The notes: generated by a model not told the origin, from the sequence alone. A stretch of 64,000 nt of DNA from Topomyia yanbarensis (GCF_030247195.1 NC_080672.1:27225906-27289905); one strand, 5' to 3'; numbered from the stretch's first letter, positions 1-10,915 are shown. Made by a program: numbers and translations.

Positions 1-327
1 ATTCCTTTTATGGTCCTTAGTAATTGTGCAAATTTTGGTACCGATTGGTTGTGTCTACGGACCCTCCAAAAATTTCAAAGTTTATATGGAAAAACGGTTA
101 ACATTGAAAATAATTTTTTTAAAAATCACCTCATCATTCAATTAATCAGAACACTATATATTTCTAAAGGTAATCTTCTACTGAACACATTCGTGGAACA
201 TTAAAAGTTTATGAAAATTCGCTGAGAAAAGTTATTAACTAAAGAAGCAGCTTGACTTCAGAACAAGTGAATTTTATTATTATTATTATTATTAATCCCA
301 TCCCATTGTAATCTGCTGTATATATGA
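1..327. other. Unassigned left edge
   Basis: No gene is recognisable. There is a short ATT run at about 273-294. The 26-nt segment at 80-105 (core ATGGAAAAACGGTTAACATT) recurs in inverse orientation at 5131-5156 with one mismatch, so it is a small piece of a dispersed repeat. A 64-codon open frame at 10-204 has no recognisable domain and is not called as a gene. Confidence 0.4.
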
Positions 328-335
328 CGAGGACC

Positions 336-2258
336 CAGTGGCGTAGCCAGGGGGGGGGGGGGGGTTTGGGGGTTAAACCCCCCCCCCCCCCAAACCAAAA
401 TTAATTGGATTGAAAAAAAATTGATGCTGACGAATTTAATTTAATATTCCACAAAATATTTTTGGAAAAATATTCTCTGATCACTACATTGAGAACTGTG
501 TTTAAAGCGTCATGAGAACTTTTGGAAAATTGTGGGAAGGGGATCTTGTAACTTATCTCTTAGCCAAAATCCCATAGTTGTCAAATTAGTTCAATGTAAA
601 ATAAAATAACTGTCTGAATTATTATGAGCTCATTTTTGGAAAGATGCTTCAAAATATGGATTAGAGACAATTTTTCGAATGGGAATCTAAATTTGAATAG
701 GTTGATTGCATATAAAACTTAAGCATGTTTACCGAAAACTTACATACATTTCAACATTTGCTGAAAATGTATTTTTTTAGATTGTGTAGAGTTTAGACAA
801 CAATTCAATATGGTTAACAACAAGAATAACATTTCAGAAACTAGTTGAAAGTTGATGTAATTTTGTCTCTAGCAGGTCAGGATCGGTTTTATGAGCATAG
901 GATTTTTGTTGTATTATCAACTATAAGAATAGCCTCTTAGCAGGATGCAATGAATGGCGTACTAAAATTTTGTGTGCTACGTACTAGTACTGCAAGTTGT
1001 GAGGTTGACTAATGAAGAAAAGTAAAATTAATGCTCGATAAATTTTTAACGGTCACGATCACATTCATTCGAAACTGCCAAATTTCGATGTTAAGTAACA
1101 TTGAAGAATTTCAAAACGTAAAACTGTTCATCTGCTGATAGAATAATTTTGACGGTTAATCCTCCTAGAAGTAATTATAGACAAGAATTACTCTTCAACC
1201 AAATTTGGGTCGAGACTTAATGTCTCCAGCAAAGTTTTCGAAAGTGCTATTTCAAACAACTTTGTCAAAGACATAAATATCCCACATATTCAGAGTATCG
1301 AAATATAGTAGTAGAAAACCTTTACAACAAGCTATTCTGAAATTACTGTATTTGATTAATCTCTTCTGCGGTAATTAAATAATAAATTCACATTGCGTTC
1401 AAGGTGCCTTTGAAGCATACAAAGAAAATAAGGGAACTGGATATAAAACAAATAATTCCCAGATATTAAAAGGACTCAAAAACACAAAGAGTGATTCCAT
1501 TTTCAGGAGCTAGCATCAATTCGGCGCTAGCTTAGTCCGCCCACCAAGTTAGTGTCAGATTCTGATGAGATGAAGTCGAAACGCAAGTTTCAGTTCCATC
1601 CATCCATAATTTAGTTATAGGTTTTGTGTTCTCAACTCGCAATGATTGTTTCAAACAATTTTATCCGTAGCGCAGAAAAAAATAGATTTCACCTAAATTT
1701 TTCTTCACTAAGTAGAAATATAGCAGGCCCAGTCCATTTAAATCCCTATATGTTGAATTCATGTAGCCTTCATATTTTCAACAAAATTGTTTGAAATGAC
1801 ATTATCAAAAACTTTGCTGAAGGCACCATGTCTCTTAATATTTTTGAAAAATTAATTCACCATAATTACCTCTATGAGAGTTAATCACTAAAATTTCTAT
1901 ATCAAAGCAGGCGCTGTTTTATGTTGATAACTTCCCGAAGTTGTCAAACCTTCAAAGTCAAGGATTATTATATTAGGTGATCTTGACCGTTGAAAATTTT
2001 TTAGATCATTTATCCCACTTTAAAGATCGCAATTTTTGACTTCATTGACATATTATACAAGAAAATAATCTATAGAGGTTTGAAAACTGTTCCATGTTGA
2101 TCCTTCTTGTTTATAGACTGGAATGACATCTGTTAGACTACTTATGTTGTTGATTTTTCAATAATTTATCAAACTCATATTAAATTTTAGCATTTTTTCA
2201 AAAAATTTGCGATTTTCAGCAAAACCCCCTCCAAACCAAATTTCTGGCTACGCCACTG
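336..2258. mobile_element. Non-autonomous hAT-like DNA transposon, 1.92 kb
   Basis: The element is bounded by a perfect 15-bp terminal inverted repeat: CAGTGGCGTAGCCAG at 336-350 and its complement CTGGCTACGCCACTG at 2244-2258. Directly outside both ends lies the same 8-bp word CGAGGACC (328-335 and 2259-2266), a perfect target-site duplication. Eight-bp duplications and termini of the form CAGNG are typical of the hAT superfamily. Just inside the left end is a run of G, then TTTGGGGGTTAAA, then a run of C; the right end has the matching but shorter CCCCCTCCAAACC. The interior is AT-rich, with no open frame long enough for a transposase, so it would depend on an enzyme supplied elsewhere. A diverged relative lies at 45515-46633. 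Confidence 0.85.
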
Positions 2259-2479
2259 CGAGGACCACATTTTTTGTTCAACAGTCCTTTCCGGGATAGG
2301 CCCTCGGCATGATACTGTACCTTGATGTGGTCCGGGGGCTTTTCCATCAAAGCAGTATTACAGTGATTATATCACATAAACTTGGGATACGATTATTTTC
2401 TTTTTAGTTAAGCTACATTGTGATCAATTTTAGTACTTAACTTGGCGACCTTTATTATCCACTGCCATGGTCAAATAAT

Positions 2480-3430
2480 ATACAATGTGGGTTTAGGGCC
2501 CAATTCTCTCTGCAGGCACCTCATTCCAAACGTACAAACGTGGCATATGCGATAACACAAACCTGATCACAAATACGAACGCCCGCGATCTCGCCAATAT
2601 TCAAACACCCCGATTGATTAGGTGAACGTTGAAACCTAAGAACCTAAACTCGCGCAATCATGAATCGGTCACGTCCGGAGGTCTCCGCCCTTGATCATAG
2701 CAGCCCAAATTCATGCCTTTAGTTGGACCAATAGAAATAAAAACTAGACAAGACGTCCACGTGCGAACGTTGAAGAATGCGCGAACATGCGAGTGGCCAC
2801 ACGCTTATAAAAATAATGTGTCCACGCGAAGTTACATACTAGCACACGCGACATAAACGTCCACATGCAAACCCTCGAGTCCTTCGCGATCATCCACGCA
2901 CGACCACACCCACGATCTCGTAAAAAGTATAACACCCTGGTGACCAAGTGAATGGTTTAGCACTTATAAATTAACAATCTCGGTCCCGAGAGTGAACCTC
3001 CAAATGCCCGTGTTCGCGCGATCATGAATCGGTTTCATCAGGAATACCCTTTTCTCGGCCCTAGTAGCATAAGTCCAATGCCTTCAGGTGGACCAATCAA
3101 AAATATAATGCTCATTTCCACTAAACTACATAAAAATCAAATACACACAAAGTCACATACACGCTACAAACAAATATAAAAATGCTTGAGCCCTTCGCGA
3201 CCATCCACGCAACTCGCGCTCTTCCAGACATTATAACATCCCGGTGATAATATGAACGTCACAGCACTTGTAATAACTCAAACGCAGTCTCAAGCGTGAA
3301 CCTACAGTCTCCCGCACTCGCGCATTCATGAATCGTTCGCGTCCGGAAGTCTCTATCCTCGATTCCAGAAGTCTAGGTCCATGCCTTAATTAAATCAATT
3401 AGCTCTACAGTTCCAGTAGGACAACTCTCG
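2480..3430. repeat. Degenerate long tandem repeat, block 1
   Basis: At least three diverged units can be aligned by eye. Each contains, in order, GATCTCG or similar, AACACCC or AACATCC, GGTGA(A/T), a GTGAACCT-like word, CGCG(A/C)(A/T)TCATGAATCG, a GTCCGGA(G/A)GTCTC-like segment, CTCGAT/TTGATC, then ATGCCTT and GGACCAAT. The CATGAATCG anchor falls near 2660, 3025 and 3327, giving periods of roughly 300-370 bp. Block 2 at 4320-4930 carries a further unit. The open frames inside are not conserved between units, so I treat this as satellite-like DNA. Confidence 0.65.
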
Positions 3431-3570
3431 AAAAAAAATCGGCATATTATTAATACTCAATAACAATACTAACTCTTCTCTTTATTTTTTTTATTTATTT
3501 TCGGTCTCATGCGTTATATTGAGTTCTACAAGATGACGACACGAATGAACTCATGATGAATGAAGTTCAT

Positions 3571-3695
3571 GTTTGACAATTCTCGGTGGTTTGTTTACTT
3601 TGTCAGTTGCGTGAGTGCGAGTGCAACGGGGGCTCATCTGTTACATTCGAACTCACGTAACTTCCATGTAAACAAACCACCGAGAATTGTCAAAC
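3571..3695. mobile_element. 125-bp MITE with 9-bp target duplication (MULE-like)
   Basis: The two ends are perfect inverted copies of about 28 bp, beginning GTTTGACAATTCTCGGTGGT at 3571 and ending with the complement at 3695. The 9-bp word GAAGTTCAT is present immediately outside both ends (3562-3570 and 3696-3704). A 9-bp duplication suggests a Mutator-like element; that assignment is inference. The interior is only about 70 bp. A plus-strand open frame starting at 3560 runs through the element and is not a gene. Confidence 0.85.
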
Positions 3696-3704
3696 GAAGT
3701 TCAT

Positions 3705-4319
3705 CCGGCTCATTTTGTAGGGTTATGTCGGTTGGTGTAAAACCTAATTCTTGTGATGACCTTTTCGAGCTCATACATCCAAGAAGAGTAACATTGCTGC
3801 CAACAATGATTCTTCTCTGCCATCAGACGTCGCCAGGTTTTAGAACAATGGAGATGTATTCTCATACTCGATGGAATCAGATAAGTAGGAACGATCAACA
3901 AACTGCAAGTAGTATATAACACATTTCTTATTTTAACGTATAAATTATTATTCGCATTAAAATATTATTTACAGGCTCCACACATATCTCAACATACACA
4001 AATGCTTGACAGGTGACTAGGCCAAGTGCATTCACTCGTAGGATCTATCATTTCGATGATCGCCTCGATTCTACGAAATCAGTGCACAAGTAAGCTGACA
4101 TAAGCTAGTCTCATCTGGTGAATGCATGTAACCTGGAAACCCCAGACACGACAGGACGAGACGGAAAGACTGGGCTCGATGGGGCCTAGTTCAGAGTTTT
4201 TGAGCATTCTTCAATGTACGGTTAGTGACCTAAAAAAAGAAACATTCGGCATGTTATTTTTCCTTTTATTACTGTATCTTGAGTTGGGTTCATACTGATT
4301 CTCACTAGCACAGTCAATT
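3705..4319. other. Unassigned spacer inside the tandem-repeat zone
   Basis: No gene is seen. The segment near 4036-4076 (TATCATTTCGATGATCGCCT) recurs in diverged form near 4990-5026 (TATCATTTCAATGATGGCCT), so both belong to a dispersed or tandem repeat that brackets block 2. The self-complementary ATCATTTCGATGAT-type core could form a small hairpin. Confidence 0.4.
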
Positions 4320-4930
4320 GCATATTCTCCCATATACACTCACATCCAAAACAAGCAAACGCCCCTAACTTTCGCGATAACACAAACTTGGTCAAAAACG
4401 CGAACTTACATTACAATTTCAATCATCCACACACACCTACGCTCGCAATTTCGCCAACACCCCTGTACTTAAGTGAACTTTTCAGCACCTATAACTGTAC
4501 AACCGCGGTCTCAAGCATTAACCCACCACTCGCGCGATCATAGACCGGCTACGTTCGGAATTCTCTACTCTCGATCAGCCTAGACTCATGCCTTCAGTTG
4601 GACCGATCGGGAATGATGCTCATATTCACTAGACAACACGTTCCTCTACCATACACTGAAAATTAATCATTAGATTCACGGCCCGCGCGCGATCGTTCGA
4701 GAATACACGTGAATGTGCGAATGGCAACACGGATCTAAAATCGGATTTATGCACGCAAAGTTGGAGACACGCTGGCATTCAAATACTCGAGCCTTTAGCG
4801 ATCACACTATTACACAATTAGTAAACGCCCACGCTAACCCAAACAGATATGCACTCCTGGACTCGAACGCTAAAAACCACACCTTCCACGCATAAACCAC
4901 CCAGGACTGAACATTAGATTCATACATACA
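4320..4930. repeat. Degenerate long tandem repeat, block 2
   Basis: This block repeats the order of words of block 1: GCGATAACACAAACTTGGTC near 4375 (compare GCGATAACACAAACCTGATC near 2549), CTCGCAATTTCGCCAA, then GTCTCAAGCATTAACCC, CGCGCGATCATAGACCGG, ATGCCTTCAGTTGGACC and CTAGACAACACGTTCC. The order is preserved while many positions differ, which indicates an old array split by later insertions. Confidence 0.6.
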
Positions 4931-5452
4931 AAGCAACAAGTAATAATTACAGGTATTCGTCTGGCAACCGGGGGAAGTACATCTCAAACGCAGAACTTAT
5001 CATTTCAATGATGGCCTTGGATCTGCGTTGCCTGTGTTCAAGGCACCATAGCTTTGTCCGTCAGGTCAAGGATGTATGAAACCCGCTAGCCACCACCCTC
5101 GGCCCTAGCTGCCCATAAAGGGATAAAAAAAATGTTAACCGTTTTTCCATACAAACTTCCATTCCAGTCTATCCCGCATCCTCTCACAGTCGCGTAGTAA
5201 GTTTTAGATGAATAATTCGTGATTTCCGTGAATTAGTTATGACGACTGATAATGTGTGCGGAAGATAGTGACCAAACAGTTGTACCTGAATGAACTGAAT
5301 TAGTTTCTTCAGTTATCACTGAGTAATAATTTTTGGGAAAAATTATCAAAAAAATGTTTCCAGTCACTTATCGACTAAAACGATTAGATCAAGTCAAAAA
5401 AATATTCGTTCTATCGAAAATCGGAACCATTCCGTTTAAACACCCCACTCAC
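4931..5452. other. 3'-flanking intron sequence of the immunoglobulin gene, unassigned
   Basis: Downstream (on the minus strand) of the donor at 5452 no further exon could be identified. The stretch holds the repeat word at 4990-5026 and the inverted copy at 5131-5156 described elsewhere. The next exon of the immunoglobulin gene must begin in phase 1, and I could not find a convincing acceptor followed by an open, hydrophobic C-terminal frame here. Confidence 0.35.
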
Positions 5453-5881
5453 CTGCTCGCGAGCTTCCGCTATTACTATACAGCAGATTCTCGTTGAAGG
5501 GAACCTCCTTGAAATCCAGCACATTGGTAACCTCGTCCGACGAAGCGATGTTCGGGTTCGCCTGCTGTACAGTCAGAACTCGTGCCGCCGTTGGCCGGAG
5601 TCGCACAACTATCGGTGGCTGCTGGGGCGGTCCCAGCTGGTAAGTATGTCCACCGCCTCCCGCCGGAAGTACCGCGATCGGCGGTTGGGATGTTGATGAC
5701 GGTGGTTTCACCACCGGCTCTTCTTCCAACTCACTGGACAGTTTGGTCGTGGCCGACGTTGTATCGCCGTAGCTTGTGGTTGACGTTAAAGGACTTCCGC
5801 TGGAAGAACTGACCGCGTTCGGAGTGCTGCCTTCGGGATCCAGGACAGAGTTGTGCTCTATCACGGGTTGACTATTTACAT
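5453..5881 (-). CDS. Immunoglobulin-superfamily cell-surface/secreted protein, third exon (Ser/Thr/Pro-rich stalk)
   Basis: The acceptor is ...TTTTAATCCCTAG at 5882 and the donor is CAG/GTGAGT with exon end at 5453. The exon is 429 nt, entered and left in phase 1. It encodes about 143 residues, starting DVNSQPVIEHNSVLDPEG and rich in Ser, Thr, Pro and Gly (for example SSSSGSPLTSTTSYGDTTSA and a GGGG run), with no cysteine pair and no membrane helix. I read it as an extended linker after two immunoglobulin domains. A following exon is required because the frame only closes inside the intron; a membrane anchor or GPI signal may lie outside this window. The opposite-strand open frame at 5582-5812 is a shadow. 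Confidence 0.75.
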
Positions 5882-5941
5882 CTAGGGATTAAAATTAATG
5901 TAAATCAGACGAACTAGTTTATGAAAAATTACTTTACGAAC

Positions 5942-6268
5942 CTATGAATACAGTTTCTTTCGTTTTAGAGTACTCCGTTCCGTTTATACCCAACATACAC
6001 TTAACGACGTCATCCGGTTGAATGCTTTCGTACAGAACCAGCTGGATGCTGATCAAACTGTCATACAATTCGGTTTGCGTCAGCAACACGTTGCTCGATA
6101 CGTTGTCCAGCTGGTGTTCATTGATCCAAAGAGACAATATTGGGATAGGAAAGATGCCATAAACGCTGCAGAGGACCGTTACCAGGTTGCTGATGTCACT
6201 ATTGTGGTATTTTAGAACAAAATTGGATTCTGGAACTGATTTGAAGCAACATTCATCAAATAATTCCA
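5942..6268 (-). CDS. Immunoglobulin-superfamily protein, second exon (Ig domain 2)
   Basis: Entry is at an acceptor ending ...CTGCGGAG before 6268. Exit is at 5942, donor GTTCGT, which is non-consensus at position 3 but the only one that keeps the frame into the next exon. The exon is 327 nt, phase 1 at both ends. The product begins VELFDECCFKSVPESNF and carries an Ig-like fold pattern: a first Cys in VTVLCSVYG, a proline-rich strand FPIPILSLWINE, and a second Cys in DDVVKCMLGING. Residues between the cysteines are fewer than in domain 1, suiting a C2/I-type domain. The separating intron from exon 1 is only 34 nt (6302-6269), unusually short. Confidence 0.75.
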
Positions 6269-6302
6269 CTCCGCAGATTAGAAAACGTGAAATAAAACTC
6301 AC

Positions 6303-6812
6303 CAATCACTAACATCGAAGCGGACCGGGTATCCTCCGATTGGAACGTCGACACGGCACACGCGTACTCGCCGGTGAAATTCTTCAGCGGCCTAATCAGT
6401 GCGAGCGCTCGATGCTTGTGCATTTCCTCGTCGCTGACCGTGTAGCTCCGATTGACCTGATATTTCATTGCGGTAAACCCGAGCGGTGAACGTCTCGGGG
6501 GAATCCATTGGTAGATTAGCTTCCCATTGAAGTACCATTTGAGCACGAAGCCTTTCTCGTGTGCATCAATCTCGTACTCGCAGTCCAAAATTAGATGCTC
6601 ATTGTGTCGACGTCTGTCCTGGTCCCGAGGCGACGGTACCAGCTCATCCGTACCGGTGTCGGTATCGTACCGATAGATGGCTTTATCTCGACCAGGACCA
6701 CCACCACCACCGCCGGCATATAGTTCGTTGCTTTCGTCGTGTTGCCGATGGTAATTATCGAGAATGTACACTCGTGGCACCGATAGGCGTGTGATTCGGA
6801 CACAATCACAAT
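6303..6812 (-). CDS. Immunoglobulin-superfamily protein (Beat-like family), first visible exon (Ig domain 1)
   Basis: The acceptor TTATCTCTTGCAG precedes 6812 and the donor GTGAGT follows 6303; the exon is 510 nt, phase 1 at both ends. The encoded segment starts CDCVRITRLSVPRVYILDNY and contains a V-type Ig domain: first Cys in LILDCEYEID, the core Trp in GFVLKWYFNGKLIYQWIPP, and the second Cys in GEYACAVSTFQSED. The VLKW(Y/F)...YQWIPP pattern is what I recall from insect Beaten-path-like neuronal surface proteins; membership of that family is inference. A charged, Gly-rich insert (GGGGGG, then an Arg/Asp stretch) sits before the domain. The protein likely acts outside the cell in adhesion or recognition. 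The signal peptide is not in this exon. Confidence 0.85.
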
Positions 6813-8406
6813 CTGCAAGAGATAAACAGAGAAAGGAATCTGGTTAACGACGGGGACGTGGTTCATGGCCTACTGCTGGACGGAGATTTTAGGTATAAAT
6901 TGAAAGCAAATATATGGAAACGATTTCGGTACATGATTCAATGTTCGGAAGTTTTATTTTATTACGTAAACATGTCCGATTAAATGCTGAGTAGGAGTGT
7001 TTGGGTTATTGAATTTTCTGGTGCGGACATTATCGATAGTTCTTTTTATCAAGGAGAGAAAGCAGAGATAAAATATTTTTTACGGCTTCGGAGAGCCCTA
7101 CACCTCCTCAAGAATTTTGTTAAAAACATCTTTCTAAATTATCATATTTTGGGATATATTACAAACCACCATGTATTGAAAGCTTGAACGCTAACTGTTT
7201 CCAAATAGGCAAAAACGTGATCAAAATTGTTTTGGCCACGAAAAAACGATTTTCGAGCTATAGTGTCTTAAGCAAAGTTTGTCCATGAAATATTCCCCAT
7301 CTTATTATAGTGTTAGTTTGGTGATTAATCCCCCTAAAGCTGAGAAGCAAAGTTTTGTTTGGTCATTTAAGAAAATAGTAATAAACTGTATTCAGCAAAG
7401 TTGTAGGGAATATAATAAGAAACAACTTTGCTGAAGAAACGGTGTATCCATTTATTGGTCTTGATAGACATTTGTTGAGTTTTCTGTGATATACCCCTGA
7501 AAATCATTTTTTCAAAATAACTTTTCTGGATGAATTTTTAGAATTTCAAAATGTTCTAAGATTTTATCCGGTATAAGAAAATACACAATTTTCGTTATTT
7601 CTATATCTTATATCTGTGGAGTTATCGAAAGTTTTAGAGCCAAAAAAGCAACATTTTGGTGTGAAATGACGCCTCAATCCGAAAACTTCCGCAGACGAAG
7701 CCATATTTATTCGAACATATAATAACACATTTTTAAATTATCATGATCTCGAGATATAGAATTTGGAAAAGTTATTAGGCTTTTGAGATGTATCATATTC
7801 TATAATGTGCTGTAAGGTGGTACGCTCACTAGCGCCACATAGTGAGACGGTGAGAGTATCCCAAACTAACCTGCCACCATCGGGTAGTCTTTTATTTCTC
7901 GCGCAACCTTACTGAAGACAGTACCCCTCTAAATAATCTCGTTATTGAGATAAATAATGATTTTGACATTAGTTGAACATTTGCATTCGCACTAGCGCCG
8001 CCTGGTGGGACAATTCCGAGTTATTATTTCCACCATCCAGAAGCTATTGGCTTTCTGAACAAATCTTCCTGAATCATCAATGTTTCGATATATTTCATGT
8101 TTAACCCATTCAATGGCAGTCAAATTCACGGCGAGAGGTTCTCTTTTAAAGCACCCCTGGCGGGACAGTTCTCAACTAATTGGATATCCAATTTCTCTAA
8201 ATTGTAGGTCTTAGTAAGCACAACAACTTTGCCAAAGAAAGTAAGGCGCTAAATGTTAACGCAGACAAAATATTCGGTCACAGCCCCTCAATGATAGTCG
8301 GTAGCCAAAATTCCTTATTATAGGAGATTCCTATTACGCGAATTCCTTTTTCACATCCCCAATTATTCGCGTAGTAGGAAACCCGACTGTAGATACAATT
8401 TCCCGA
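6813..8406. other. Intron sequence, no gene seen
   Basis: AT-rich, with no supported coding region. The words CACTAGCGCC(A/G)C at about 7830 and 7991, and again at 13559, are shared and belong to an unidentified dispersed repeat. The phrase AACTTTGCTGAAGA near 7423 is also common in this type of repeat. Confidence 0.4.
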
Positions 8407-8905
8407 TGCATCTGATCAAGATCATCAAAAAATATTCTTTAAATAGAGCATTCCGGGTCTCTCTGCAAAATAAAAAAATGCCCCAGGGAAGTATTCTTGG
8501 GCCCATTCTGTACAACATCTTCACTTCCGACATCCCACCTCTACCAGGAGGTGGAGTCCTGTCACAGTTCGCTGCTGATACAGAAATCCAAGAGTCGCAT
8601 CATCAACGCTCTGAAGAACAAATTGCAGAGAGGGCTGGATTTCCTAACCTAATATTTCACGAGCTGGAAAATTGTTATCAATGCTGCGAAAACACAGGTA
8701 ATCCTGTTTCCGCATTCTAGATCGCAAAGACTTGTTCCGTCTGAAAATTGCGGTCTTTGTACCCGCTGATATGTAGAATATCTAAACTGAGCATGAAGAA
8801 TCATATGGCTGTCTACAAACAAATAATCTACCGAGCCGTCCAATATGCAGTACCCGTATGGATGGGTTGTGCCAGGACACATAGACTGAAATCCCTAATA
8901 TTCGT
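8407..8905 (+). pseudogene. Jockey-clade reverse transcriptase fragment
   Basis: An open segment of about 100 codons carries reverse-transcriptase block 4 (MPQGSILGPILYNIFTSDIP) and block 5 region GVLSQFAADTEIQ, where the family has FADDT; the first catalytic Asp has become Ala. After a frameshift and stops, MKNHMAVYKQIIYRAVQYA and VPVWMGCARTH follow in another frame, matching the thumb region of jockey-type enzymes. The fragment lacks the endonuclease and all upstream blocks. It is a dead remnant inside the large intron of the immunoglobulin gene, in the opposite orientation to it. Confidence 0.7.
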
Positions 8906-8925
8906 GCTGCGTTTGAAACAATAAA

Positions 8926-9510
8926 ACCAATTTCACCACCTGAGGAGCTGTTATGGGTTTACCTTGGGACGATCCATAAATGACGTAGCATTTTTTGGGT
9001 GATTTTTAACACCCCCTTCCCCCATCGTAGCATTTCGTCATAAACCTCTAAATACAATCCCCCCCCCCCCCAAAGAGTTAAAAAAGCTACGTAGCATGAC
9101 ATGACCCCCTACCCCCCTGTCGTCTCACATCATCACAAAATACAAAACTCCCCCCTCCGCCATATAATGCTACGTCATTTATGGATGATCCCTTGTCAGC
9201 ATTCGATCCCAGCACGACGGATGATGAAATTTCTCCCCTTTTAAAAGATTGTCTGGGGGAGGATCTGCAACCTAGAATAGTTCGTCTAGCTCCTAAGGAC
9301 AAGGATCTCTCATCTCTGAGCTTCATTACCTTCAATGTTGGCGTTAGCAAATCATACAGAGATAAGGCTCTGTCCAAAGACGATCGGCCGGAGAACATCT
9401 ACTTCCGCGAATTTGTGACCAATTCAAAAATTCAACGACCAATCATCAGAATTGCTGAGAGAGAAGAATCCATCTGGTGGTGGACAGTAGCGCCAAACTG
9501 TACCGAATAA
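8926..9510 (+). pseudogene. Non-LTR retrotransposon ORF1-like fragment, interrupted by a MITE
   Basis: Before the MITE the frame reads KPISPPEELLWVYL; after it, from 9193, it reads LSAFDPSTTDDEISPLLKDC and continues through LSSLSFITFNVGV to IYFREFV and a stop at 9510. The pattern (short beta strand with W-V-Y/F-L-S, an acidic helix, then LSFITFKVG...REFV) is one I recall from ORF1 proteins of insect retrotransposons, where it follows a PHD- or RRM-like segment. The family name is inference. The two halves are in different frames, so the insertion or a nearby indel shifted the frame. Confidence 0.5.
8966..9192. mobile_element. Palindromic MITE, copy 1 (C-rich orientation)
   Basis: The termini are inverted copies: GATCCATAAATGACGTAGCA at 8971 and ATGCTACGTCATTTATGGAT at about 9167-9186. 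Between them lie runs of C and the words AAAAGCTACGTAGCATGACA and TCACATCATCACAAAATACA. A second copy in the opposite (G-rich) orientation is at 15715-16018 and shares these inner words in complement. There is no coding capacity. A perfect longer duplication at the borders is not visible; CTT flanks both sides. Confidence 0.75.
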
Positions 9511-10184
9511 ACTCGTCTGTCCAACTTATTGTACCCCGGCGAGCGACCTCGGACTACCTGATGAGTCGGCGACTTCTTCTGTGTCAGGTATAACCAAGAG
9601 GGGTATATGTCCTTCCGAAGCAACACAAGATTTCACTAACAGTCTGCTGATGAACACAATTCTACCGCCGTTGTGAATCTTCAATGTCAAAATGAAAAGT
9701 TTGATCACATCGCAACTGTCCGCTCAGGTAACATAAGAAGCAGTATATTTCCTGCTGAAGCTTCGAATAGTACTGCCTGTCTCTCAAATAATGACAACTT
9801 CCAGGGGTACGGGTTATCAGACGATCATCTTTGGAATGATGTGGAGGAATTTCAGGAATCGACTTTTGATGCAAACTTGAATGGTAAACTGTCTTTTTTT
9901 ACCAGAACGTCTGAGGCCTACGCACAAAAATCGATTAAATTTTCCTAGCAATCGCTTCTTCCATTACGACATAATTGTTCTCACTTAGGCCTTAGACCTG
10001 CAGCTTATAAGCCACCGTGGGGTAATGTACACCTGCGACACCTTAAACGACTCAGATCTAAGACACTTCGTTTGTATTGACGTACTCGCGTTATTCGTTA
10101 ATGTCTAAGTAGAATTTAAACGCCAAACCATTACTACTCCGTGCTTGCATGTTTAAGTCGCGTTTAAGTTCTGCTTAATAGCCC
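9511..10184. other. Unassigned, with a 91-codon open frame at 9673-9948
   Basis: An open frame begins MNLQCQNEKFDHIATVRSGN and ends at 9948. It has no motif I recognise, is acidic, and follows directly after the ORF1-like fragment, so it may be a decayed part of the same element. Nothing else is identifiable. Confidence 0.3.
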
Positions 10185-10310
10185 AGGTAGACCTGTGCGC
10201 GGCCGCGCCACGCCGCCGCCGCCGGTAAATTTTAACAAACGCCGACGCGGAAAGGTAGACCGGCGGCGCGCCGCCGACGCTTTTTTCTCACGCCGACAAT
10301 TTGTGAACTC
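10185..10310. repeat. CG-rich repeat, copy 1
   Basis: A sudden GC-rich island with CGCCGCCGCCG, GGCGGCGCGCCGCCGACG and GCGCGGCCGCG inside AT-rich DNA, bounded by GCCCAGGTAGACCTGTGCGC. A related island in the opposite orientation lies at 16360-16490 and shares the GTGTGCGCC/GGCGCACAC edge next to AGCCCAGG. There is no credible coding frame. Confidence 0.5.
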
Positions 10311-10915
10311 GAATATTTTAACATTGTCTATGGTCCGAATATACGACGTTAACTGATTCATGATTTATCACATATTGATCTTTATTTGGTATTAGTGCTT
10401 GTGAATTAGATCACAAAATTAACAAAGTCTTGATATTTTCTCGAAAATCATTACACGACACTCGGTATATAATTCATGGATCCATTCTTGCTTCGTCAAC
10501 TGGTTATGATTGCGAGCATTTAAATTTCAATTCACCATTTGTGGAATGGTCCATAAATTCAAAAAAAAACACTTCCACTTTCAAGATATAGTTGATTCCT
10601 AATATGTTAGACACGATTCACCAGTCGAGCTCGTGAAACTGTTTATGATATAGTTCATAAAGTAATAAATCTTTCACATAATCTTAATAAACTTACGTAA
10701 ACAATTACAAAGAACTCAGACTATTATTCATGGATTATTCGCTCTACTCTTTTAAAATTGTATTGTATTGTCTTCGATTTAAAAAAGTTACATCGCACAG
10801 ACTTAGACTAAACACTAACTTAATCCTTATTTTTAATTTAAACGAATCTTTACTAATATTAAAATCAAACAAATGATAGACACTATTGAAGAGTTGACAA
10901 CAAACATCCAAAGGA
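10311..10915. other. Unassigned; includes probable 3' tail of the adjacent retrotransposon remnant
   Basis: On the minus strand this lies just downstream of the reverse-transcriptase remnant at 10916-11880; the first 150 bp may be its 3' untranslated tail. Around 10330-10780 several ATTCATGATT/ATTCATGGAT words occur, resembling the TTCATGA-rich element at 31071-31536. No gene is seen. Confidence 0.35.

Noticed and set aside
3560..3919. 119-codon plus-strand gene
   Set aside because: It starts inside a target duplication and runs through a 125-bp MITE.
5582..5812. Plus-strand frame opposite the third immunoglobulin exon
   Set aside because: Shadow of a coding exon that has matching splice sites and phase on the other strand.
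9180..9192. Met start of a new gene at 9181
   Set aside because: The ATG is inside the terminal repeat of a MITE; the following residues are a retrotransposon ORF1 remnant.
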